A stretch of DNA of 64,000 nucleotides from Membranipora membranacea (taxonomy: Eukaryota > Bryozoa > Gymnolaemata > Cheilostomatida > Membraniporidae): the NCBI GenBank assembly GCA_914767715.1, contig OU612072.1:10912001-10976000 (forward strand), read 5' to 3'. Of this stretch, positions 13,593 through 25,783 are shown in pieces. Under the pieces are notes generated by a model. That model did no database searches. It saw only the letters and a program-made list of their open reading frames with translations, and was not told where the DNA came from. Positions within the stretch are counted from its first letter, which is position 1. Each line of letters starts with the position of its first letter. Made by a program: the position numbers and the translations under genes.

Positions 13593-13880
13593 TTAGTAGC
13601 AAAGTTTTCTGATAATTCTGCTAGCATAATTTAGCTGATGTATTCTATTTATGCAGTTGCTGCCAATACTAAAAGATTGCAAAAAATATAACATAGGGTA
13701 TGGTACAACACAGAAGAGTTGAACATAAGTTTTTTGTCGTGTCATCATACTCATTACTAAGAGTTTTCTGTGTTTACAAAAGTTTTGAGCGGACAATTCG
13801 AATGAAATGTTTCCGATTGCCATCATGACGAAAAGAAAAGATTTGCCTCCCATGTTATAGACTTTGATGCTACCTTGCAC
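13593..13880 (-). other. Open frame in the right inverted arm, broken in the left
   Basis: A 95-residue frame begins MQGSIKVYNMGGKSF and contains VQLFCVVPYPMLYFLQ. The left-arm version (about 7960-8235, plus) aligns across its length but has an in-frame stop after HNFC. I recognise no family. It may be a former exon carried by the duplicated segment. Confidence 0.25.
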
Positions 13881-14488
13881 AGCAATATCTATTCATCACA
13901 GGAGATCGTGCCTGGTCATCCAAATACAAACTCATTGAATAAAAAGTCAATCCAATTATATAATATTGATTAGAACTGTAAAGGCTTATACTATAACTAT
14001 CCAATAGCAATAATGAATGTAATTTATTTTGCAGGCAGGGTTAATTACACAATAATGGTCGCTGGTTGGGTAATGATATATGGGTCAGTTTCGAACAATT
14101 CTTGAATTGTACAGAATTGTCCAACAATTCTTGGGTATGAAACGCAGTGCTAATAGTACAAACTGTGTCCATTGACTATTCAAAAGGTTGCCACAGTGCT
14201 CTTAATTAGCTGCCTGAGACCTTCAAGCTTTAACTTTTACTTGCGCAATCAACCATTTGGTTTGGAAAGACCTGGTATGTGTTGTAAGTACCTTTGCTAA
14301 TCATGAATAATGAGGTTCCATATTAAAATTTCAGCACACATGAAACTCAGCAGCAGTTGGGAATTCCATTGTGTCATGGAACTTGATAGTTGGAGGTGGA
14401 AGGAAGTAAAAATATATAGGGTATGATCATTTAGCGATTTGTACTTGATGGTTGATCAAGTAGACTTTGTTGGTCTGCAAATTTTTAA

Positions 14489-15761
14489 TTGATAAGCACT
14501 GTGACATCACGCCTTGTAGCAAGCATGGCTTTTCAGGATAAGGTTGCAGAGTGTGTTGTGTACTTACTCATGTTGAACCTCATAAAATTCAAGTATTGCC
14601 TCCCAACTTCAGCTCAGCAAATCCTCTACTGGTTCTGCTCTGGTGATTACAGCACATTGACATACAACGACTGTCAAGGAAATTACTACAACACCACTGG
14701 ATGTTACTTTATAGAAAACTTTTCACAATATAGACCTTGCTCTGCTATATGTAACGATGTTGCGTATAACTCAATCAATGAAGAGAAATGTAGAGCTTAC
14801 TGTGACGGTGAGTGTTGTTGGTGTTGAAACAGCCTCTTTCTGCCCATGCCTAAAACCACAAAGGACCAAATCATGATAGATCCTTTTTTTAAGTGCAGCA
14901 GAAACAGTCTTCTGTCCAGCCCTTTTTCTAATGGCCTGTACTGTCTGACTAGCATTTTAGAATTTTGCAGCTCCAGGTGGATGAAGGAGCTATGAGATGA
15001 ACAAAACAATTACAGGATATAGATAGCACATTATCTATTTTGAAACCCAATTGATCATTAACCTTTTGACCTTCATGTTGTTTGTTTTACTCACAGATTA
15101 CTTTGTATCAGCTTGCAAACTATCAAACCCTAGTCCGACACCGGTGGAAGAGAGTTCATCTCTACAATCAAATACAACTGATTATGGACAAATAGGGAGA
15201 ACATCAAAATTCACAACAGTGGCAGTGATAACAGGGACATTCACAATCATCATTTTGGCTATAACTGTAATAGCAGTTGTCTGGCTTGGAAGTAGGAGGA
15301 CTACTCTTACAAAATGTTGCCTCTGCAAGCATAATCCAGGTTGGTGCAACAAACCATTAGAATTGATTATGACCTAGCCATATCAGAGTGCCACGGCTTG
15401 AAAAGCGACCATTTACTACTTCAACACTCTAGATTAAAGTTGTTAGCCTATTTACTTATGCTTCAAACGAATCTATCAAAGCCTTGGTACTTGAGATAAG
15501 TTGGAATACACTCAACAGTGTGCAAACTACACCCAGGAGATAGGAGATAATAATATCATGCCATTAATTTACATAGATCTTTTGTGTTTTGCTTCGCAAG
15601 GTGACAAAGACCTGCCAAGAGCAACTTTTCATAATGAAAACTCAAATCGAATCGTTGATGACGAGGTTTGCCATCTGACAGATGTAACTTATGCAACAGA
15701 TCAGAATGAGAAGAACCTGCTCTGGGAAGAGGAAAGTGAGCATAAAACTTGCTCACACTAA
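14489..15761 (+). CDS. Cysteine-rich single-pass membrane protein, three exons
   Basis: Exon 1 (to 14807, donor GTGAGT) encodes a Cys-rich region with CSAICNDVAYN and KCRAYC. Exon 2 (15097-15339, acceptor TTTTACTCACAG) continues in phase 1 as DDYFVSACKLSNPSPTP, then a Ser/Thr-rich stalk and a hydrophobic stretch (TVAVITGTFTIIILAITVIA, about 23 residues) followed by basic GSRR and CCLCKH. Exon 3 (15601-15761, acceptor GCTTCGCAAG) joins in phase 1 and gives an acidic tail ending EHKTCSH. The order is Cys-rich ectodomain, stalk, membrane segment, cytoplasmic tail. The C-x3-C ... C-x3-C spacing resembles TNF-receptor-type repeats, but this is only a resemblance. The start is uncertain: ATG 14489 or 14525 could begin it with a hydrophobic leader, or an acceptor near 14611 could mean an upstream exon. 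Confidence 0.6.
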
Positions 15762-15764
15762 AGA

Positions 15765-16256
15765 TGACAGGTGTTATATGAATGAACTGGAGACAGTGTC
15801 TCACCTTACAGAGACTGTGTTGTTCTGACTGCTGAAAGAACATTTTCAAATCCCTAATGTATTTGCTAAGAAATTCATAATTTCAGTATTTGATTGGAAA
15901 TATAGTATATTATCACTCCTCAGACTTTCCATTCCTGCATCTGCTGTAGAAAATATTACATCTAATGCAATCTTTTTGACGACTTATACATTATTTTATG
16001 CTATTGAAACCTGTATTATTATAAATTTCGCTGCATACCATTTGTGATAATTCCCCACGAAAAAGCTTTCATCGCTTAACAATTGCGCATTAATCACTTG
16101 TCATATAACTTGGCAGTGTCAAATTTCTTGTATGTAATTCCCCTGTTATATAGCGTTCACATGCTTCATTTTGTATACTGAATACATAATAATGGAAAAA
16201 AATTATATTCCATGCGTTAGCAATAATTTTCAATAGAGTGGCTATACACTGTACCT
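15765..16256. other. Non-coding, no feature seen
   Basis: AT-rich 3' flank of the membrane-protein gene. No exon or repeat could be supported. Confidence 0.4.
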
Positions 16257-16875
16257 TCCCAACTTCCTCATTGGACACAAACAAATTCTCCGAATCAACC
16301 GCCTTTGTTACAACCATGCGCTATAAAGCCAATACCACACTCTGCTAAAACTCTCAAGGAGGGAGACCCAGTAAAGGTGTGCTCTTACCAATTTAAGTAT
16401 TTGTGCAGTATCATGTAAAGATACATCATTCATTCATAAATAAGCCATCCTAACATTTGGAGTGCGAGAAAGGATTATCCCCTTTCAAAATGCTAATCCA
16501 ATCTCTCATAGAAAATGTTACCTACGGCTACAACTGAATTGATAGACAATTAAAAACTGAGAGTTTGTTGTACATTATCAAGACTGATTTGACAGCTGAA
16601 TTATCCTGTTGAAATAACTAATACTACCTGAGGTTAGATGCCACAACATACACTGTCACTAGTTGTGAGTACAAAAATGAAACATAAGTTAGCTGTATCC
16701 TAGTCTTGACATGAAATGATATACAATTCCTAGTGCAATGTTTTTTCACTCTACAATTGCATGTATTTTCTACGTTGGTTCAATTTCGAACACAAAGTCG
16801 ATTTTTTTTTTAAATCAAGTTTTACACATTCATCACTTAAAAGTTTGGCCGTGCATTTACCGATAATGCTTCCTG

Positions 16876-17876
16876 CCCAGCCGGCAAGGCTTAGCCAGCA
16901 ACCTTTTGAAGAGGTTGCCAATGGGTAGCTTTTTAGTTGGCCAATATCCTCTGACATCACCTGTCTTTGATAGGTATGCCAGAGGGAGCCACATATCCCC
17001 ATTTGCCAGCAACAGATAAAAGTGGTTTTAGATGCTTCTGCTTTTATATTTTATTTTCTTGCCGTTGGCGGTTGCAGAAATAACTTTTCTGGACTGACAA
17101 AGCATAGCTAACACTCAAATTATAATGTATTTACCATCTATTAGTATGTCTCCAGCATGAGAACAGTTTATTCCTCGCTTTTTTCAATAGTACACGGAAG
17201 TCTAGGCTGAGTGTAAAAATGGTTGTCAATGCGAGGTCGATGTAATTCGCAGACCAAAGTAGCATTTATCTCCCCTAGCGGATTGATTATTATCGAGAAT
17301 TCTCTACACCCAGACACCAAACAACCAAATAAGAAATCAGCATCCCTATTTAATTCCTGTGAACCAGTATCACATCCAAGAAATTTGAAACTGGCAAATA
17401 CGTGGCCATTGATTGAATCAACTGCTTGTGGCACCACTTGCCACTCAACACAAAAAGTGGTGATCATGAAATGATGCATTTGTTGTGGCATGAATAAATT
17501 GATTCCAGCTTAGTCTTTAAACTCATAGGGCTAAATGCTCTAAGCAAGGCAGAAGCCTTCCACAGCAGTCCCACTCAGTCAGTACCCCTGACTCACTCCC
17601 CTACAGGCCTTATGAGTAACATAATAAATAAATCTATATAGCAATTAATGAACTATTCAATTTTAATATTGGATAGAGACAGTAGTTAACAATATCCCTG
17701 TTATATCGTTCCCTGAGAAGGATATAAAACCTATATTAAACTTCTTGAAGAGGTTGCTAAAAATCCCTTTTGGCAACCTCTTCCACCGGTCCATATGGCA
17801 TACAATTGGCAACAGTGTTCAGCCTCTTCTGGTAACCTCTTTCCAACTCAGTTTAGACAACTAATTGCCCGCTGGG
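16876..17876. mobile_element. 1.0-kb TIR transposon, copy 1 (non-autonomous)
   Basis: The element starts CCCAGCCGGCAA and ends TTGCCCGCTGGG, an imperfect terminal inverted repeat (11 of 12 positions). It is flanked by TG on both sides (16874-16875, 17877-17878). The second unit of the surrounding tandem duplication shows the unfilled site GCTTCCTGGCTGTGAC at about 18801, proving the boundaries and the 2-bp duplication. Subterminal repeats (AACCTTTTGAAGAGGTTGCC near the left end, GGCAACCTCTTCCACC near the right) are also inverted. No transposase is present. Superfamily is uncertain: ISL2EU-like or CMC/Mirage-like elements make 2-bp duplications, while Tc1/mariner would require TA. Confidence 0.85.
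17168..17491 (-). other. Open frame inside TIR transposon copy 1
   Basis: A 107-residue frame contains EWQVVPQAVDSINGHVF, KFLGCDTGSQELNRDADFLF and RPRIDNHFYTQPRLPC. Copy 2 keeps the same frame (30615-30926). Copy 3 near 34.7 kb has it broken. It is not a recognisable transposase. It may be a captured host exon or a chance frame: the plus strand is also open over 17223-17474, which weakens the coding case. Confidence 0.3.
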
Positions 17877-19117
17877 TGGCTGTGACAAGGAAGTCGAACT
17901 GTTTTGATGTTTTGTTTTTTTAAGGAATGGTTGAGTTGAGTACACTTGTTCAATATGCTAATTATTACTAACCCTATTGATAGCATTACAATGTCTACTT
18001 ATGCTATCCATTGTTAATCCTGTATATCAAACTTCCTTTTTGAGATTTATCTTGTAGCTAAAATTTCCCACAAAATTCTTCTACCTTTAAATTTATGCCT
18101 GACTCATTGGACTTCCTCTTTCTATTCTCATTTATATGCCTCTCACTATGTACATATAATTGTATAGGAATTACAAATACACATTGTCGATCCCAACTTC
18201 CTCTTTGGACACGAACAAATTCTCCGAATCAAACGCCTTTTTTACAACCATGCGCTATAAGGCAAATACCACACTCTGCTAAAACTCTCAAGGAGGGAGA
18301 TCCGAGTAAAGGTGTGATCTTACCAATTTAAGTATTTGTGCAGTATCATGTAAAGACACATCATTCATTCATAAATAAACCATCCTAACATTTGGAGTGC
18401 GCGAAAGGATTAACCCCTTTCAAAATGCTCATCCGATCTCTCATAGAAAATGTTACCTACGGCTACGACTGAATCGATAGACGATTAAAAACTAAGAGTT
18501 TGTTGTACAATATCAAGACTGATTTGGCAGCTGAATTATCCTGTTGAAATAACTTATACTACTGATGTTAGATGCTGCAACATACACTGTCACTCGTTGT
18601 GAGTACAAAAATGAAACATAAGTGAGCTGTATCCAAGTCTTGACATGAAATGATATACAATTCCTAGTGCAATGATTTTTCACTCTACAAATGCATCTAT
18701 TTTCTATGTTGGTTCAATTTCGAACACAAATTTGATTTTTTTTAAAATCAAGTTTTACACATTCATCACTCAAAAGTTTGGCCGTGCATTTACTGATTTT
18801 GCTTCCTGGCTGTGACAAGGAAGTCAAGTTGTTCTGATGTTTTGTTTTTCAAGGAATGGTTGAGTTGAGTACACTTGTTAAATATGATAATTATTACTAA
18901 CCCTATTGATAGCATTACAATGTCTACTTATGCTATCCATTGTTAATCCTGTATATCAAACTTCCTTGTTGAGATTTATCTTGTAGCTAAAATTTCCCAC
19001 AAAATTCTTCCACCTTTAAATCTATGCCTGACTCATTGGACTTCCTCTTTCTATTCTCATTTATATACCTCTCACTATGTTATATTTGTATATAAATTAC
19101 AAATGCACATTGTCCAT

Positions 19118-20350
19118 CCCAACTTCCTCTTTGAAAACAATGAATCATATAAGTATAACATTACGTAGATAGTAGCGAGGAAGAAATGACTAACCAGCTC
19201 AAAATACGAAGGGTAGAAAATATTACAGACAATACAAAGCCAAAATCATCAGTACAAGACTTCCTATACTCGAATTTCAATTAAAATGCTGCTACGCAAT
19301 ATGGCAGCTATGCTGAAGAGGAAAGAACAAGAGTTTTGTGTGTTAAGTACAGTACAGTACAAGAGAACAGAAATCTCTAAATTTCTTGTTGATAATGAAA
19401 TGAGGGTACAAGCTGTCACAACTTCTCAACAAAGATTTTGCCTCCCTTCCCTCTATATAACTTCAGCAATCCGCTAACTCTGTTATTTTTTCATTTAGAG
19501 AAATTAGAATGTTGATTGCTTGATATAATTACAACTGTGTCTCTATTCGATTCAGAATTCCTCCCTATTTCCAATCAAAAGCAAAACTAAATGTTAGACA
19601 GATTCGCAGTTTCTTTCATTTTCTGTGACTGTAAAAGGAAAGACGAATTTGATGAATTATACAGAGCCTTGATTTTTTCACGAAAATACCAATTGTGAAT
19701 AATTTCAGTTTTACAATGATTTTGATACACCCTATCCCACAATGTATCTAGTTTCCTAAAAATGAAAAATACTCACTCATCACTACATTGGCATGATGTT
19801 AATCATTCATCCATAGTTTTGTGGGTTCCTTGGACATGGACTATAATAATACTATTCATTGTTTACATTGAGACTCTTTTGTCATGCCGAAGCTGCCATT
19901 ATAACTATTTGCAGGTGGTGAGGCTTCTATCCCTGATACTATTAATATTTGATAGTATTTTGGAATAGAAGAAAAATTCAATTCAATCAATACATCTCCA
20001 CTCTGCTTGTCCGATCACCACTAAGGAGTTGTGTTACCTCTAAGTCTCTTCTAGGTTTGAGTAGCAAAAAGGACAAAATCTATTGATATTGTTAAAATAT
20101 TGAAACAAGAGTGCCAGAGTACCATTCGATGTTAGATATGCCTAAGGAAATGGGCAAGCTAAATATTTTGCTTCATTTATTGTCTATCATTATTTTAAAA
20201 AATATTAACGGAAGCCTTTTGAAATAACAGGTGCTTCAAATTACAGAAAAGAGAATAGTTTGATATTACAGCAAGATACACCTCCTAACTCAAACAGAGA
20301 ACATTTTCGCTCCAGCAGATGACTACATCAAATAATGTGGTCGGTGTTGA
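19118..20350. other. Non-coding region between repeat and lipoxygenase copy A
   Basis: It starts with the truncated third repeat unit. Open frames at 19286-19477 and 19762-19968 have no recognisable motif or splice support. Confidence 0.4.
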
Positions 20351-20354
20351 GGCT

Positions 20355-23148
20355 CTATATAGCAATCAAGTTTGGAATGTATCTCGGCATCAGGTTTCTG
20401 TACTTGTCTCTTCGTCTCTTATTCTTTTGTGGCAGCTTGGACTCAATGGTTTTTAACTCATTACGTAACCTTGATAAGGAAATAGAAATGAGATATATAA
20501 AATGAGTGGTATGGTATAGTCCCATGATTTTAGGAGAATTTCCTTTGAGGGGACAACTCCTTTCCCAGTAAGATAAGAAGATTTGAGAAGTTTTTTGCTC
20601 CCCTTCCACCACAAAGAGCTTCATTCATTGCTTAGATACAAGCGTCTGATTGTTACCGCTACCAATTGTTATGCTTTGAAATTGTAAATATATCATTCAT
20701 CCTGTGTACAAAAGTAGTCAACTTATCAATTTCATGTAATACATCTGAAAGCTTTATCAAAGATCGAGGTCAATGCTAGGCTCTCATAGAACAATAGAAA
20801 CTTTTAGACCTACTCTTGAGCTGCAGCAAGACTTGCAGGGTCGTAGGCTTACTGTATTTCAAAGTCGGCAAGTTGATCTGGTCCACTAATGCTTAGAGTT
20901 GTTGCAAGAAGCATTACCCGGACAGTCTGCTTTTTGTTTGGCAACATGGCTACTATATCTTGCTCAGTCAGTGATGCCTACAAAACATGATTGTGGATTT
21001 TAACTTTCGAAATCACACTATACACTTATTTTAGGCCTAGGCCATACATTTAAAATTTCCTTGCTCAGGTGACCATTTGGACCAAGATTGCCAAATTTAA
21101 CCAACCAAGCAATTATTGCCTTGCAACAACGAATGCCATGAGAATATCAAATCGGAAAATGCTTAAGTCAGACTTATCTTATGGAATTTGCTTTTTATCG
21201 CAGCTTGAATTAGTAAGGTTAGATACCGATTGGAGGTGGCAATATTTGCCATAAAGCTCAAATCAACCATGTAAACTCTTTTGTCCTTCACAGCATCCTC
21301 AAATAATAGGCCAGCAGGTAGGTTCTGCTCAATATCTGTTTTTGCTTTGCCCATACTATGAAAAAGGAAGCAGAAATTGTCAAGATAGCAATGTGATGTA
21401 TTTTATGGTTTTAGGTCCATCAATCTGTATAAACTTAGACCGGTAATTATTCGGATCATTAGCATCGACGCACTGGTTCACATAATTGTTACGATAATGA
21501 TTTTATCCATACCAATGCTCAAATTCAACATTGAATCGCTGTCCGATGTCATTATTTTAAGTTGAAAACTCGACCGGGCTTTAAAGTAGGAAACAGCGCT
21601 GTTTTCTCAATTCAATACTTTGTCATGTGAGTGATCTGCCTCAGTGAAGCCCCACATAGTGCCAGTCAAGGTAACTGCATGAACAATAGGTAGGTGCTAT
21701 TTTTTTAGAGTCATGAAATTAATATTACATGCTAGATAAAAGTTACATACAGTTTAGGCAGCTCTGTACAGACTTTTATGTTACCTGGATTGACTCCTGT
21801 TAGTCTTTGACGTCCAAACTGAACATCTTTAGCCCAGTCAGTCATGCCCTGTATAATCATACAGTTTGGCATTTAGGATATCAATAGTGAACTATACATG
21901 GAATGGTAAGATAGCATAAGAGTCGAGCATAATTCAGGTTCTAATATTCTTCAGGCGAAAAAAGAAACAATAATTAAACGCCCGTCTTGTTATCAGTATT
22001 GAAGCTGAGAATCTGAAAAGGGAGTATCCCTCTAGAGACCTGCTCAGAAATGAGATTGCTCTGTAATAGAAGTTGCTACTGCCTCAAGAGTTACTCTACC
22101 ATGACACATATTGATCGATTGAGGGAAGTCTGATAAGTTCAGACTTACCTTGAAATTACTAAGTATATTTGATTTATTGAAATAAAAGACAAAGTTAATA
22201 CATACTTTTGCAGTGAGATCCACAGATTTCTTGATATAACTAATCCAGCTATTCGATAATCACAGTTAACAGGTCACACAATTTGTCATCCAGGAACATA
22301 ATCACTTACCAGTCTTGATATTTGATGGTGTCTGTTCTTCTCAGTGTTATTGACTTGATATACTCATCATCAGAGAGTGCCAAGTCATATTGTTGAGTAT
22401 GTCCTTTTCTGACACTCTTATTATCAGCTACTGGAGTCTGAGCTCAGCTTACTCTGCCGGTCCTGTCAGTCATCACCAGAGCAACATGAGAATAAAGTCA
22501 GCAATTGAGTGAAAATATATCAAGCCAGCAACTAAATACATAACACACGACGAAAAATAATAGATATAGCAATGTGTACCAATGCAATAAAAAATAACTG
22601 CCTCTGTCTTAGCTTTGGGAATCGATCACATCAATATGTGCAAAAGTTTTGAATCTTTCAGTCCATATGAGAGCTCTTCCGAAGTATGAAGATTTTAATT
22701 TTGGTAAAGGAGGAGACTATCTCATGTCATGTCAGGCATTTATGAAAGGTATGAGAAGCTTTGTGAGTGATCGACCAAATAATCAAAAGAAATAATGACT
22801 GAAATGATATACTGAAAGCCATGTGTGGACTATTAATGCTCAAAAAGACATGGTGATGTTTTGATACCATCAATACTGTGACCCAAAAACATACACTACA
22901 ATTAATCATGGTGAAGATGTGGCAAGATATTAGCAAGTCCTTACATTCAAAGGTAACCATGAGGTACCATCGGACTTCCTGTCACCAGTTGTGATGTACA
23001 CCTTGTGAGTTGGGTTCATGATCCTACCAGCTTCAACTTTAACAATAGCAATCCAGGTATATGTTACCAATAACAAGAGCTTCAACAGCAAACGGGGAGA
23101 GTAAAGAGCGAAAAGCAGGTGAAGACTGCAGCTAGTTGTATCCTTCAT
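20355..23148 (-). pseudogene. PLAT-lipoxygenase copy A, internally deleted
   Basis: Lipoxygenases are non-haem iron dioxygenases of polyunsaturated fatty acids. Exons seen: signal peptide plus PLAT start (23148-22945, hydrophobic LLLKLLLLVTYTWIAIV, then HKVYITTGDRKSDGTSW); PLAT middle (about 22476-22310, ADNKSVRKGHTQQYD); MTDWAKDVQFGRQRLTGVNP (21848-21785), matching the lipoxygenase FGxQxLNGxNP motif; IEQNLPAGLLFEDAV ... VYMVDLS (21355-21227); EQDIVAMLPNKKQTV (20977-20814); and the terminal exon (20469-20355) ending RYIPNLIAI, with the C-terminal Ile that ligands iron. Damage: exon 2 has a TGA and its acceptor AG reads TG; the 20.8-kb exon has an in-frame TAA; the PLAT end and all exons with the iron-binding His residues are missing. 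It lies just downstream of copy B on the same strand. Confidence 0.8.
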
Positions 23149-23429
23149 CGCAATTACATTGATGAATCCAATTTCCCTCCTTATGTGCTGCTACCCCATT
23201 TGCTAAGGCAACTCGATAGCGATGCAGATATTAGAGGAAGGGGTCATTGATGCAGTGAGTTTTTTTTCAACATACCCAGAGCAATTATATTAATAATTAA
23301 TTGATGATTATTTTCTCATTAGTGCACAGCATGGTTTTTATTAGCCTCATTGGGTTAATTGGTTGGCAATAGTTACATGATTTATGACAATCAAGTACAT
23401 TCCAACTTATCCTTATTGACATGGTGCTT

Positions 23430-23950
23430 ATCCTCAGTGGCTAAATCCTGTTTAATTCTAGGGGCCTCCCTGCATCAAACCAGGTAAAAGCAGTTTTATC
23501 CATCGAATTGAGTGAGACCATATACCGATACAAATCATGGAGGACCACTAAAATAATCTCTAGGAAATGATTTATCACAAGTAAGTATCTAAAGCACATG
23601 ATTAAAAGCACTGCTCCGGTCTCCACCATTATTTTGAAAGGCATGATACGAATGTCACATATCACATCCATGTAACTGTAGCCATCTCAAATCAAGGAGT
23701 AACAGGGGAGAGGAAAAAATACTCACATTTTGAAAATTTTAACATCGTTAAAACAGCAGTTTTAACGATCATCCAACAAGCGATCATCCAACATCGTTTT
23801 AACGATCATCCAACATGTGGAAAAATCCACATGTTGGAAAGCCTCAGTGGCTTAATCCGGTTAGAGCATCCTGTTAAAATCCAGGGTCCTCACTGAATAA
23901 GAATAGCTCACAGAAGTTCTATCCCTCACACTGGGTGAGGTGATATCCTG
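23430..23950 (+). repeat. Two tRNA-like repeat copies with nearby short palindromes
   Basis: CTCAGTGGCTAAATCCTG (about 23434) and CTCAGTGGCTTAATCCGG (about 23842) begin related segments. The second continues TTAGAGCA, a good pol III A-box in tRNA context. No B-box follows, so these look like SINE-type fragments. Between them, 23740-23840 holds repeated GATCATCCAACA and small palindromes (GTTAAAACAGCAGTTTTAAC; CCAACATGTGG/CCACATGTTGG). Confidence 0.4.
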
Positions 23951-25637
23951 ATACTAATTACAATAGAACTCCTTCATAATGTTATTTGCTGCGTAGGTAC
24001 ACAGGCTGTTTTTCATCTGCTGATTTGTATTTCAAAGTCAAACCACTGCCGCCACACAGCCAGATGCATGGTTAATGAATTCTGTAAAGCTCAAGACTAA
24101 TATCAGGCTGCAATATCAGCGCTGTCACCCGATGGGCAAGTGATCTGCACATACTGATTGTGAAAATCAGAATACGAAAATAATTATCCTCGTAATTCTC
24201 TACCTAGTTACCGGCTTACTAGTGGACACACATCATCACCTAATGTGTTAATTTCATACCTTGATTTCGAAGATTAGTTGGTGCAAATTAATTGCCCATC
24301 AGGTTATAATTCTGTGATCAAAGCCTCAATTGGTTATCTTTGAGCCATACTGAATTCAATGAGCATAAATTGGTCATTTGAGTGGCAATAGTAGTTTAAG
24401 TACATTTTCAGTTTACAAGTTAAGACTCATCGAGGCAATCCTCATCCCATTTACCAAAATTCCAATACCGTGAAACATTAATGGTTTCGTAAAACTCCAA
24501 AGCCAAGTTTGATACAGACAAAGTAACAACTTTTATAAAATATTCTTGTCCAATCTTGAGTCGACAAAGTGGTCGTTTATAACATACACAAATTTGAAAT
24601 AATCAAAAATACAATTTTTCTGACAGTCAAATTGTTTGTGAAAGGTGTACCAATAAAGAAGCTTATGGTTTGGTATGCATCATTGTCTTTAGTGTCAACG
24701 CTAACATGGAGTAAGGGTGAGGTTAGCTGAGACCGTAGTGCTTGTGAACGGTGTAGTGGCGGGAGTCGTAAGGGTGGCAGGACAGTGTAGCAGCAGGAGT
24801 AGCAGTGGCAGCATTTTTAGGACAATTAGCAATTATGTCGGGTTTGAGTAGTTGTGTATTCGTTTTGTATCGATAAACAGTCATCATTTGTTTCCCACCA
24901 TGCACATTTCTGGCTGTATGCCATGTGTATAATCTGACACGGTCAGTAAACGGGTAGTAATCTAAGTTTTTCGGTTAAGGCTAATGTCATTGACACCAGC
25001 CTTGACCGAATTGAATATTTTATACATCATTGGAAAGCAAATCAAACACTGATTCTGAAAATTTTGGTTTCAGTATAAGGTGATGTCATGGTGTTGTGTT
25101 ATTACTATAAACAGCAGCATTATCGCCCTGAGGAGGTTTTTTTAAGGATAATGCGCTACAGGTACAACAGTTCACATCAAAGTTTCAACTGAATAATATT
25201 TACAAGACATCTCTGAAGCACCTATGAGGGGCAATATTAATGGTTGCTGTAGCTATTGATTTTCTTTAGGATTATAGTTTACTACGTTGCTTTATTAAGC
25301 ATTCTATACTTTGCAAACAGTCCATATAATTATTTGGAACTGCATTTTAGAACATGAATAATAATAATGAACATAAAAAATATATTTTCAAATGTCATTT
25401 TGGAGTAATGAGTATCAATTGAAAATTAATATTTATCATTGTGAAGATAACTATATATAAGAATGAGATACTAGTTCGCTAAGTGCGGATATAATTAGGT
25501 TACCGCTCAATATTTGAAATATATCTAGACTGTTTAGTGAGAGGAATTTCAATGAAGGTGAAACAGATGACCTAGTAAGTCTCTTCCATTATGCAGTAGC
25601 ATATACAGTTGACTACATCTACTGTTCGTCTGTTCAT
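23951..25637. other. Spacer between lipoxygenase copies A and B
   Basis: This spacer lies between the last exon of copy B and the first exon of copy A. I see no exon or mobile element I can support. Confidence 0.4.
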
Positions 25638-25783
25638 CTATATAGCAATACAGTTAGGGATGTATCTAGGCATCAGGTTTCTGTACTTGTCCCTGCGTCT
25701 CTTATTCTTCTGTGACAGCTTTGACTCAATATCTCTTAACTCACTAAGCCACCTGTATGAAGAACGAGAATCCGCAACAACTT

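Larger units (their letters stand above)
7684..14149. repeat. Giant inverted repeat, ~1.7-kb arms
   Basis: The right arm (about 12421-14149) is the reverse complement of the left arm (7684-8715 joined to 10998-11720), with an estimated identity near 90 percent by eye. The loop is about 700 bp (11721-12420). Matching landmarks include the GTTTCATACCCAA ends, the open frames 8465-8755 (plus) and 13063-13365 (minus), the poly-G/poly-C runs near 11608 and 12525, and a tRNA-like sequence in each arm. The left arm is split by about 2.3 kb (8716-10989) absent from the right arm. Either a foldback mobile element or an inverted segmental duplication would explain it. No terminal repeat of a known family was recognised. 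Confidence 0.8.
16257..19117. repeat. Tandem duplication of a ~930-bp unit
   Basis: Unit 1 begins CCCAACTTCCTCATTGGACAC at 16257 and unit 2 begins CCCAACTTCCTCTTTGGACAC at 18191. A third start, CCCAACTTCCTCTTTG, occurs at 19118 and then diverges. After removing the 1.0-kb transposon from unit 1, both units are about 930 bp and align throughout with few differences. Unit 2 contains a short open frame (18095-18331) that is not conserved as a frame in unit 1, so the unit is probably non-coding. Confidence 0.85.
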
